In this document: positions 1-6,264 of the stretch, one piece after another | Position numbering within the stretch: position 1 is the first letter of the stretch | Layout: each line of letters begins with the position of its first letter | Position numbers and translations under genes: made by a program | Source: Halieaceae bacterium UBA4438 | GTDB taxonomy: Bacteria; Pseudomonadota; Gammaproteobacteria; Pseudomonadales; Halieaceae | NCBI GenBank assembly: GCA_002390485.1 | Contig: DGPO01000125.1 | Span: 1,961-16,531, forward strand | Direction: 5' to 3' | DNA length: 14,571 nucleotides | The notes under the pieces: generated by a model | Seen by the model: the letters and a program-made list of their open reading frames with translations, nothing else | Told to the model about the DNA's origin: nothing | Database searches by the model: none

Positions 1-239
1 GTTTGATAGGGCACCTTGGCCAAGAGCCCCAGCCCGACTAATTTGCGCAGTCGGTCGCTTAAGAGATTGGTAGGAATATGCTCCCTGCTCGCACAAAAGT
101 CGGCAAAGGTGCGACCGTTTAGGAACAAGGCGTCTCGCATAATCAGCAGGGTCCAACGGTCTCCTAAGAGATCTAATGACCGCGAAATTGGGCAGGGTGA
201 TCGGTGCTCGACAATGGGTTTCTTAGATTCTGACGTCAT
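1..239 (-). CDS. HxlR-family winged-helix transcriptional regulator (partial, 3' end off window)
   Basis: DNA-binding regulator of the HxlR (MarR-like winged helix) family. About 79 codons are visible; the C-terminal end lies beyond the window start. The translation begins MTSESKKPIVEHRSPCPISR, continues RSLDLLGDRWTLLIMRDALF, then shows GRTFADF and a recognition-helix region IPTNLLSDRLRKL, ending LLAKVPYQ. This is the typical HxlR core: a Cys-Pro near residue 16, a GD/GKW-type motif, and the helix that chooses the operator. The Cys at residue 16 sits where several family members carry a redox- or electrophile-sensing cysteine (known for YodB and HypR); sensing here is inference. The ATG overlaps the TGA of the upstream MATE efflux gene (ATGA), so the two are probably translationally coupled and the regulator probably controls its own operon. 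The ligand cannot be read from sequence. The family call is confident. Confidence 0.9.
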   Translation of the reverse strand, partial: MTSESKKPIVEHRSPCPISRSLDLLGDRWTLLIMRDALFLNGRTFADFCASREHIPTNLLSDRLRKLVGLGLLAKVPYQ

Positions 240-1594
240 GGTCTGCTCTGGCCTCGCCGAAAAGCCCCCAACTTCAGAGCGGTGACCATGATAATGCCGT
301 AGATCGCCATGCCGAATGCTGCCGCATAAAACACGCCCGCCAAGCCCCAATCGGTCGTATTGATCAGCACCAACGCACCGCCGACCGCGACAATAAGTCT
401 GAGCACCAGCGATACAACAGGCCAGAACATCGCTCCAGCGCCTTGAGAGGCGAAATACAAAGACAGACCTAAGCCCTGAAACGCAAAGCAAGGCCCGACG
501 ATTTGTATGTATTGTTTGGCTGCTGCCTGAACAAACGGATCTTGGCTAAACAGGGGGATCCAAAAATCGGGGAATAGGGCCAAGCTGACGCCAATCATCC
601 CGGCAAGGAGCGCGGAACCCATGCCCCCGACCCAGCCGATGCGTTCCGCTCTTTTAAGGTTGCCTGCACCCACGCTCATGCCCACTAACGAGGTCATGGA
701 CGCACCGATACCAAAGACTAAGGGAATGAGAAGGAACTCAATGCGCGAGCCTATGCCGTAACCCGCCAAGGCCTCCTCACCAAAACGCCCAACGATGGCT
801 GTCAGGCAAAGGATGCTGGTTACTGTGAGTATGGGCGACAGAGACGCAGGCAGCGCGACGTTGAGAATCTCTTTGAAGTGTTGGGGCTCAAAGCCAAAGC
901 GGCTTCGTCGAATTTTGATGGCCGTGCTGCCGATGATGAGCCTCAAAATCATGATGCCGCTGAGGAGGAAGGCCGTGACGACGGCCGACACGGCGGCACC
1001 GACAATGCCGAGTTGCGGAGCACCAAAGGCACCCAGTACCAGAGCCGCTGACAGGGGCACCTGAACGAGGGCACTGGCGGCCATGACCAGGGCTGGGAAC
1101 TTCATATCCCCCATGCCGCGGTATATCGCGCTGACCACGCCCATGAACCACAAAAATACGCCACCTGAAAATAACACCAGGCAGTAACGCAGTGCTTCAG
1201 TGAGCGTGTCATTGTTGCCACCTAAGAAACGCAGAAAAGCCGCACCAAAAACCCAGAACAGTGTAAAGAGTAGGAGCGCACCGATGACTGCCAGTGCCAA
1301 GGCGTGCCAGATCAGTTGCTCCGCACGTTGTGGTTCACCAGCCCCTAGCGCGCGTGCAATGGCTGAGGCCACTGCGCCTCCCATGGCGCCGGCCGACAGG
1401 GTCTGGGTCAGCATTAACAGTGGGAATACCAACGCCATAGCGGCCAGAGAACTGCTGCCCAGCTGACCCACAAACCAGACCTCGGTCATGCTCACACTTG
1501 CCTGAATGAAGAAGGCAATGCTGTTGGGCGCAGACATTTTCGCCAACAGCGGGAGCGGGCGAGCGGTCAGCAAGTACTGGGTACGGTCGTCCAT
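236..1594 (-). CDS. MATE-family multidrug/cation efflux transporter
   Basis: Inner-membrane antiporter of the MATE family, 452 residues, a normal family length. It is expected to export cationic drugs or metabolites using Na+ or H+. The sequence is almost wholly hydrophobic with about 12 membrane segments in two similar halves. The first half shows the MATE signature around residues 38-54 (EVWFVGQLGSSSLAAMAL) followed by a glycine-rich stretch and SAIARALGAGEPQRAE. The second half repeats the pattern with GYGIGSRIEFLLIPLVFGIG and GMSVGAGNLKRAERIG. The ATG at 1594 is kept because the amphipathic N-terminus leads straight into the first helix; the ribosome-binding site is weak. The gene is followed directly by an HxlR regulator with overlapping stop and start. 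A palindrome upstream may be the regulator's operator. The family is clear; NorM-like or DinF-like subtype and substrate are not resolved. Confidence 0.93.
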   Translation of the reverse strand: MDDRTQYLLTARPLPLLAKMSAPNSIAFFIQASVSMTEVWFVGQLGSSSLAAMALVFPLLMLTQTLSAGAMGGAVASAIARALGAGEPQRAEQLIWHALALAVIGALLLFTLFWVFGAAFLRFLGGNNDTLTEALRYCLVLFSGGVFLWFMGVVSAIYRGMGDMKFPALVMAASALVQVPLSAALVLGAFGAPQLGIVGAAVSAVVTAFLLSGIMILRLIIGSTAIKIRRSRFGFEPQHFKEILNVALPASLSPILTVTSILCLTAIVGRFGEEALAGYGIGSRIEFLLIPLVFGIGASMTSLVGMSVGAGNLKRAERIGWVGGMGSALLAGMIGVSLALFPDFWIPLFSQDPFVQAAAKQYIQIVGPCFAFQGLGLSLYFASQGAGAMFWPVVSLVLRLIVAVGGALVLINTTDWGLAGVFYAAAFGMAIYGIIMVTALKLGAFRRGQSRP

Positions 1595-1624
1595 AACATT
1601 AAAACCACTCGGCAGAGGCTTGCA

Positions 1625-1653
1625 TTAATAGATTAGTTACTTTAATAATGCAA
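1625..1653 (-). promoter_or_regulatory. Candidate sigma-70 promoter of the MATE-HxlR operon
   Basis: On the minus strand a -35-like TTGCAT (plus positions 1648-1653) is followed after 17 bases by a -10-like TATTAA (plus positions 1625-1630). The matches to consensus are only 3/6 and 4/6, but the spacing is ideal and the site lies about 30-60 bases before the MATE start. It overlaps the palindrome at 1635-1659, as expected for a repressor-controlled promoter. Inferred from sequence only. Confidence 0.4.
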
Positions 1654-1659
1654 GTGACT
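1635..1659. promoter_or_regulatory. Candidate HxlR-type operator palindrome
   Basis: An inverted repeat AGTTACTT (1635-1642), nine-base spacer, AAGTGACT (1652-1659): 7 of 8 arm positions pair. It lies in the divergent gap between the MATE-HxlR operon and the small membrane protein at 1698, over the candidate MATE promoter. HxlR regulators bind short dyads, often with TACT/AGTA-like half-sites, so this is a natural candidate for autoregulation. A second, overlapping inverted repeat, TTGCATTA (1620-1627) with TAATGCAA (1646-1653), has 8/8 arm pairing. Which of the two is bound, if either, cannot be told from one sequence. Confidence 0.45.
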
Positions 1660-1697
1660 GGCTATTGATAAATAATAAAAACGAGTAGGGAGGTTGT

Positions 1698-2066
1698 ATG
1701 GCATTTGGACTACTAATGGGCGCCGCGTTACTGTCGCTGTTGGGCGCGTTGTTCCACGGCGTTGCCGGTCACCGCTTGTATATGGGCAATATAAACGCCA
1801 GTAACCTCGAACCGTTAGCCAAGACCTTAAGCCTGGTGAGTTGGCACACGTTTACGATCATGCTTGTGGTCGGTGCGGGGACACTCGTCTGCGTCGCGTA
1901 CAACCCCGCCCTGAAACTCATGGCTTATCCCATTATCTTAACCAATGCAGCAGGCGCCCTAATGTTCCTCGCGTTGGGGCTGGGCAGCCACCGGCAACTG
2001 CTCACGTTGCCGGGTCTGTACCTGATGGGCGGCACCGCGATGTTGGCTGTGTTGGGTGTTGGCTGA
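1698..2066 (+). CDS. Small integral membrane protein, unnamed family
   Basis: A 122-residue very hydrophobic protein with about four membrane segments (roughly residues 3-22, 45-68, 75-95 and 101-121). The start is well supported: AGGGAGG at 1687-1693 lies four bases before the ATG. Visible landmarks are a His-Gly-x-x-Gly-His in the end of the first helix (FHGVAGHRLY, residues 19-28) and a Ser-Trp-His opening the second helix (SWHTFTIM, near residue 48). This arrangement (FHxxxG-x-x-L, then WH) resembles a small proteobacterial membrane-protein group I remember as having no assigned function; the resemblance is from memory and unsearched. It is divergent from the MATE-HxlR operon and could share its control region. 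No catalytic or transport function is assigned. Coding status is confident, role unknown. Confidence 0.8.
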   Translation: MAFGLLMGAALLSLLGALFHGVAGHRLYMGNINASNLEPLAKTLSLVSWHTFTIMLVVGAGTLVCVAYNPALKLMAYPIILTNAAGALMFLALGLGSHRQLLTLPGLYLMGGTAMLAVLGVG

Positions 2067-2187
2067 AAAAGCGCTTTTGGGGCGTATCGCCGCGCGCCTC
2101 TCGTTCACAGAGAAATCAACATTACTGCTGTGGCTGTGACGCGCGTGATCAGCATGGCTTTTTCGAGAGCATTTTCAAATTGGGCGA
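2067..2187. other. Convergent intergenic gap without a clear terminator
   Basis: These 121 bases separate the converging genes ending at 2066 and 2188. Immediately after the TGA is a perfect 12-base palindrome (AAAAGCGCTTTT, 2067-2078), followed by a small potential hairpin GGCG-TAT-CGCC (2081-2091). Neither has the stable stem plus T-run of an intrinsic terminator on either strand. I see no gene here. Confidence 0.5.
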
Positions 2188-2622
2188 CTACAAAGTTGAC
2201 TCGGATTCGGACCCAAGGGGCTCGTCATTAGAGCCGGACGCTAAGTCTCGCTTGCTCGTCAGGTAGGAATGCCAGATGAACACCACTGTTGCGATGGTTC
2301 CCAGTAAAACCGTGGCCCAGATGCTGTTGTTAACGAGGCTCATCATGCCTGCGCCACCTTGCTCACCTCGGATTGCCGACAGCGCCGCGAAGTAACCTTG
2401 GAGCGTATCGCGCCACGCTATCATTCTAACGATGACGGAGAACGTGAAGACGAGGTAGAGGCTACTCAACATGCCTGCGTAAACTTTAGTCAGTTTATCC
2501 CCGGCCAAGTGACTTGCGACAATCGCTGCAAACGTGGCGCTGAGCCAGAACTGAAACACCGATTCGAGTCGACTAATTGACACATCGACCATCTGTAAGA
2601 GTTCGAAATACGACAGTTCCAT
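2188..2622 (-). CDS. Hypothetical three-helix membrane protein
   Basis: A 144-residue protein that I do not recognise. It begins with an amphipathic stretch MELSYFELLQMVDVSISRLE, then has membrane helices at about residues 22-39, 47-67 and 101-120, and a short polar, acidic tail (residues 123-144, ending ESESTL) likely to lie in the cytoplasm. A Trp-Arg-Asp and Gly-Tyr-Phe loop (WRDTLQGYF, 70-78) lies between helices two and three. The start is strong: a perfect GGAGGT (plus positions 2627-2632) sits four bases before the ATG. There is no obvious co-transcribed neighbour; the upstream sequence is a long gene-free region. Expression as a real protein is likely from the ribosome-binding site, hydrophobic periodicity and codon use; function is unknown. 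Confidence 0.7.
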   Translation of the reverse strand: MELSYFELLQMVDVSISRLESVFQFWLSATFAAIVASHLAGDKLTKVYAGMLSSLYLVFTFSVIVRMIAWRDTLQGYFAALSAIRGEQGGAGMMSLVNNSIWATVLLGTIATVVFIWHSYLTSKRDLASGSNDEPLGSESESTL

Positions 2623-3017
2623 TGGGACCTCCGGTGCTTTTTTTGACTGCGTTGGGCAAGTTTAACGCCAGTAACACAACCTTTCACACCGACAGCTTTG
2701 ACCACGCTTAACTCAGGCTGCGACTTCATCACCACAGTGTCAGGCAAGACCGCAACCTGTGTATATCGGTTAAAGAAGTTCAAGAGGAATTGTGAGATAG
2801 ATCGGTAATACGGCGACTGCGGCCAACCATCAGCTTGAAGAAGACTGCTTTAAGGCCAGATCGCATCGAGCGCGCAATGAACACCGGTCTGACGTGTCAC
2901 GCTCGCTTAGATCGCGTAATCACCGTGGCATTTGCATAGCGCCTAACAAGACTCCGCACAGAAGCTAAGTAGTTAACACCGTGACACGGAAGTTTATGCG
3001 GGCTACAGGCTAGAAAG
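2623..3017. other. Gene-free region between hypothetical membrane gene and tRNA-Phe
   Basis: About 395 bases with no open frame I can support; a minus-strand frame that runs into it from the 2188-2622 gene shows no protein-like features. It should carry the promoter of the membrane gene at 2622 and the 3' end of the tRNA transcript. A nine-base sequence CGTGTCACG (2893-2901) recurs in inverted form as CGTGACACG (2980-2988), and CACCGTG is also present twice (in the 2920s-2930s and around 2977-2984). No T-tailed hairpin was found for terminating the tRNA transcript. Confidence 0.5.
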
Positions 3018-3093
3018 TGGTGCCCAGAGACGGAATCGAACCGCCGACACGGGGATTTTCAATCCCCTGCTCTACCAACTGAGCTATCTGGGC
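3018..3093 (-). tRNA. tRNA-Phe (anticodon GAA)
   Basis: A complete 76-base cloverleaf including an encoded 3' CCA. The acceptor stem GCCCAGA pairs with TCTGGGC. The D arm is GCTC-AGTTGGTA-GAGC. The anticodon arm is GGGGA-TTGAAAA-TCCCC, placing GAA in the loop. The T arm is GGCGG-TTCGATT-CCGTC with one G-U pair. The discriminator is A, followed by CCA. The gene decodes UUC/UUU. It lies 67 bases after the RND pump gene on the same strand but has its own promoter-like sequence in that gap, so it is probably expressed independently. tRNA genes are common integration sites, yet I see no attachment-site duplicate or integrase nearby. Confidence 0.97.
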
Positions 3094-3126
3094 AAATCTG
3101 AAGTGGTTACTTCGGAGAGGCCGCGT

Positions 3127-3155
3127 ATTAAACCGTCGCGACCTTGAGTCGTCAA
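3127..3155 (-). promoter_or_regulatory. Sigma-70 promoter of tRNA-Phe with GC-rich discriminator
   Basis: On the minus strand TTGACG (plus 3150-3155, 5/6 to consensus) is followed by exactly 17 bases and TTTAAT (plus 3127-3132, 5/6). The bases after the -10 read ACGCGGCC, a GC-rich discriminator of the kind known from stringently controlled tRNA and rRNA promoters. The predicted start near 3120 gives a leader of roughly 27 bases before the tRNA. The -35 lies eight bases past the stop codon of the RND gene. Confidence 0.75.
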
Positions 3156-3160
3156 GTAAA

Positions 3161-6100
3161 CTACGCCAAAGCCGTTTGATTATCCTCTGCAGACGCCGAA
3201 TCGGTGGCAATGTCCTTCGTCATATCGCGATTTGACGCTAAAACAGCATAGATCGCGGGCAGGATCACCAAGGTAAACAGCGTGCCGATCAGCATGCCAA
3301 ACACCAAAACAGCCCCAATACTGTTGCGTGCTTCAGCACCGGCACCAGTCACAAGCACTAATGGAAAGTGCCCTAAGACTGTCGCGCCGGTTGTCATTAA
3401 CACAGGGCGCAGTCGCGCGATGGCGCCATTACGAATCGCATCAAGTTTTTCAACGCCCGCCATGCGCTCGTGATTCGCAAAATCGACGATCAATATCGCG
3501 TTCTTAGTCACCAGTCCTACGAGCGTGATCAGCCCCACCTGAGAAAAAATATTGATGGTGCTGAAGTTTAAAAAGGTAATGGTTAACGCAGCGAATAGCG
3601 CCAACGGAATGGATCCCAGCAAAATAATGAGCGGGTCTCTGAAGCTGTTAAATTGTATGGCCAAGACTAAGAAGACGAGCACTGTTGCAATGCCCAACAC
3701 GCCCGTCATGGTATTTCCTTCGCTGCGAAGTTCGCGAGACTCGCCGAGGTAATCCAGTACATAACCGTCGGGCAAGGTTCGCTCAGCAATGCTCTCGATC
3801 ATGCTCAGCCCTTGGTCTTTGGTGGTGCCCGGCAAAATGGCGCCGTAAATCTTAAAGCCGTCTTTCTGCTGAAAACGAGTCAGGGCACGCGGTTCTGTTG
3901 TGCGCGTCAGGGTGACGAGCGAGCCAAAAGGGACCAGCTCGCCATTTGGGATTTTGATCGGAATATCCAACAGCGCGCTGGGTGAGTCGCGTTGCTCGTC
4001 TTCCAACATGGGAATGACGCGATAGGCCCGGCCACGCTCGTCAAAGCGGGTAATATAGGCCGGCGAAACCATCAGCCCCATTTGGGCGGATAGGTCGCCA
4101 AGACTCATGCCTAAATCTGCGAGACGCTCCTTGTCGATTTCAAACTGGGCTTCGACGCGGTCAATTTTTATATCGGTTTCGACAAATAAGAAGTTACCCG
4201 ACGACTGCGCTTCGTCGACAATACTGCGCGCCACTTTCAGCATATTCTCGCTGCTGTCCGAAGAGGTAATAACGACCTCCACGTCGAAGCGACCGGCTGA
4301 TGGCAACGACGCCTCCTCAAAGGGAATAGCCGAGACAATGGCTGAGTCTTTTATGCTTTGGTAGATCTCAAACACCATGTCTTTTACGGGTCGATCGCGG
4401 TCTCCTGGCGGCACAAACTCTTGACCACCAAAGCCGCCGGTGGGCGTCACAATTTGCCACATGTACGAGGGCTCTGGTTTGTCATCGAGCGTCGACACGA
4501 CTTGATAAAAACCCTGCAAGGTCTCTGCCAGTGACGCCTCGGGCGCCGACTCGAACACCAGCCCGAGACTGCTTTGATCTTCGACTGGAGACAGCTCTTT
4601 GAGTGAAAACAGATACAGCGGTGCCGACAGCAGGGAGAAAAAGACGCTTGCGGTGATGAGTTGATAACGCCACTTCAGCGAGAAGTCGACCACGCGCGCG
4701 TAGATGTCAGCTGTTCGGTCAAAACGGCGATTCACCCATCGTGTGGTGGCTGACTCGTGCCCTTGGTCTGGACACACCCAGGCACTCAAAATCGGTGAGA
4801 GTGTTAATGCCACAAAGCCTGAAATCAAAACCGCGACGCCTAAGGCGAAGGCAAATTCTCGGAATAAGACGCCTGACAAGCCGGAGAGAAAGCCGATGGG
4901 CGCATAAACAACAGCAAGTGTTGCGGTCATTGCCGTAATCGGCCCTAAAAGGCGACGTGAGCTGGTGAGTGCCGCGTCGTATCGCGACATGCCTGAGCGT
5001 AAATTACGCGCCACGTTCTCAACCACCACTATGGCGTCATCAACCACCAGTCCAACGGATAACACAATGGCCAACACGGTCAGCAGGTTGAACGAGAAGC
5101 CAATAACGGACATGGCGGCCACTGCGCCCAACAAAGAAATAGGAATTGTCATGAGCGGCACTAAGGCTGTCCTGAAGGAGCCCATAAGCGCCACTACGAC
5201 GAAGCCGACGAGTAAAATGGTCTCGCCCAGCGTGATAACAATTTCGCGCAATGAGTCCCTCATGTAGTTCGAGATGTCGAACGCCATAAAGAGTTCTAGG
5301 TCGTCGGGGAGAATTTTATTGATCTCCTCGATTCGGTCGTAAAGCGCATCTGCAACAGCAATCTCGCTGGCGCCCGGTGCTGCGTAAATGGGCAGAAAGA
5401 CAACAATGTCTTGATCGTAACGGCTGCGCATTTGCATCTCTTCAATGCCGAGCTCAATCCGGGCGACGTCACCGAGCCTAATTTCCGCCCCGTTCTCTGA
5501 TCGAATGATCATGGATTGGAAGTCTTCAGCCGTGCGTGCCGTGGCGTCGGTTTTTAGCGTAATGCGTTGAGTCGCACTTTCACTGGCGCCCAAGGCACTA
5601 ATGACATTATTACTTTGAAGTGTGTCACGGACCTCGTGCGCGGTGACATTGAGCGCCGCCATTTTCCAGGCGTTCAGCCAAATACGCATGGCCGGCCGAA
5701 CCCCACTGTTCTCCACACGTTGCACGTTGGGGACCGACGTCAGCTGTGGAACGATATCGCGCTGAACAATATCAGTAACCTCGCCCAATGGCCGTGTTTC
5801 GGGGACCCTCACTGCGAGGTAAAAGCTGGCGTAAGGGCTGTCGGCACGACTGACCTCTATGAAGGGGTCTTCGGCTCCGTCGGGAAGCTCAAGTCGAATT
5901 TGGCTGAGTCCTGAGGACAGTTCCGCGAGTGCGTCGGTACTGTTTTCATTGAGTTTCATCCAGGCCGTGACGATGCTCTCGCCCGAGGTGGTTGTTGATT
6001 CGACGTAATCGACGCCCGGTATTGCGTTTGCCACTCGTTCGATCGGTTCGGTCACAAACCCTTGCACCGATTCGGCGGTTGCTCCTGGGTAAGGCGTCAT

Positions 6101-6262
6101 GATTTGGATGGACGAGCTCTTAATGACCGGAAATTGAAGCACCGGGATATCGATCGCGGAACGCAGACCCGCAAGAAGCAGTAGGAGCGATACCACGATC
6201 GCAATAACGGGGCGCTTTACAAAAATATCGTTCCAGCGGGGGCGATCTTGATGACTCGACAT
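3161..6262 (-). CDS. RND-family efflux transporter, inner-membrane permease subunit
   Basis: Proton-driven multidrug pump of the AcrB/MexB-like HAE-1 branch, 1033 residues, full family length. The N-terminus (IFVKRPVIAIVVSLLLLLAG) is the usual first helix. Two large periplasmic domains (about residues 35-335 and 555-850) alternate with helix bundles. The proton relay is intact: Asp408-Asp409 in GLVVDDAIVVVEN (AcrB D407/D408) and Lys920 in GLVTKNAILIVDF (AcrB K940), with Thr957/Thr958 near the AcrB T978 position. The C-terminal tail is acidic and Ser/Ala-rich. The gene starts two bases after the stop of the adaptor gene, with GGAG about ten bases before the ATG. It should act with that adaptor and an outer-membrane TolC-like channel encoded elsewhere. 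Substrate is not readable; the pump sits in one run with mutY and yggX. Confidence 0.96.
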   Translation of the reverse strand: MSSHQDRPRWNDIFVKRPVIAIVVSLLLLLAGLRSAIDIPVLQFPVIKSSSIQIMTPYPGATAESVQGFVTEPIERVANAIPGVDYVESTTTSGESIVTAWMKLNENSTDALAELSSGLSQIRLELPDGAEDPFIEVSRADSPYASFYLAVRVPETRPLGEVTDIVQRDIVPQLTSVPNVQRVENSGVRPAMRIWLNAWKMAALNVTAHEVRDTLQSNNVISALGASESATQRITLKTDATARTAEDFQSMIIRSENGAEIRLGDVARIELGIEEMQMRSRYDQDIVVFLPIYAAPGASEIAVADALYDRIEEINKILPDDLELFMAFDISNYMRDSLREIVITLGETILLVGFVVVALMGSFRTALVPLMTIPISLLGAVAAMSVIGFSFNLLTVLAIVLSVGLVVDDAIVVVENVARNLRSGMSRYDAALTSSRRLLGPITAMTATLAVVYAPIGFLSGLSGVLFREFAFALGVAVLISGFVALTLSPILSAWVCPDQGHESATTRWVNRRFDRTADIYARVVDFSLKWRYQLITASVFFSLLSAPLYLFSLKELSPVEDQSSLGLVFESAPEASLAETLQGFYQVVSTLDDKPEPSYMWQIVTPTGGFGGQEFVPPGDRDRPVKDMVFEIYQSIKDSAIVSAIPFEEASLPSAGRFDVEVVITSSDSSENMLKVARSIVDEAQSSGNFLFVETDIKIDRVEAQFEIDKERLADLGMSLGDLSAQMGLMVSPAYITRFDERGRAYRVIPMLEDEQRDSPSALLDIPIKIPNGELVPFGSLVTLTRTTEPRALTRFQQKDGFKIYGAILPGTTKDQGLSMIESIAERTLPDGYVLDYLGESRELRSEGNTMTGVLGIATVLVFLVLAIQFNSFRDPLIILLGSIPLALFAALTITFLNFSTINIFSQVGLITLVGLVTKNAILIVDFANHERMAGVEKLDAIRNGAIARLRPVLMTTGATVLGHFPLVLVTGAGAEARNSIGAVLVFGMLIGTLFTLVILPAIYAVLASNRDMTKDIATDSASAEDNQTALA

Positions 6263-6264
6263 GT

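Noticed and set aside
2067..2091. AAAAGCGCTTTT palindrome and a small GGCG-TAT-CGCC hairpin as a terminator
   Set aside because: The palindrome leaves a GCGC loop on an A/T-only stem, and the GC hairpin has no T-run on either strand.
1841..2266. Plus-strand frame of 141 codons
   Set aside because: It runs out of frame through the 1698-2066 membrane gene and into the opposing gene; Arg/His/Cys-rich composition typical of a shadow frame.
2490..2783. Minus-strand frame of 97 codons overlapping the 5' end of the membrane gene
   Set aside because: Low-complexity, no domain or membrane pattern, no good ribosome-binding site, and out of frame with the better-supported gene.
2940..2988. GCCTAAC near 2941-2947 (GTTAGGC on the other strand), resembling an integron attC core
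   Set aside because: No matching partner core at attC spacing (the nearby GTTAACA does not fit GTTRRRY), no imperfect inverted repeat of attC type, and no integrase or cassette genes.
3018..3093. tRNA-Phe as an attachment site of an integrated element
   Set aside because: No integrase, no direct repeat of the tRNA 3' end and no foreign-looking genes on either side.
3010..3210. Minus-strand frame through the tRNA-Phe gene
   Set aside because: It translates the tRNA itself; the cloverleaf is complete.
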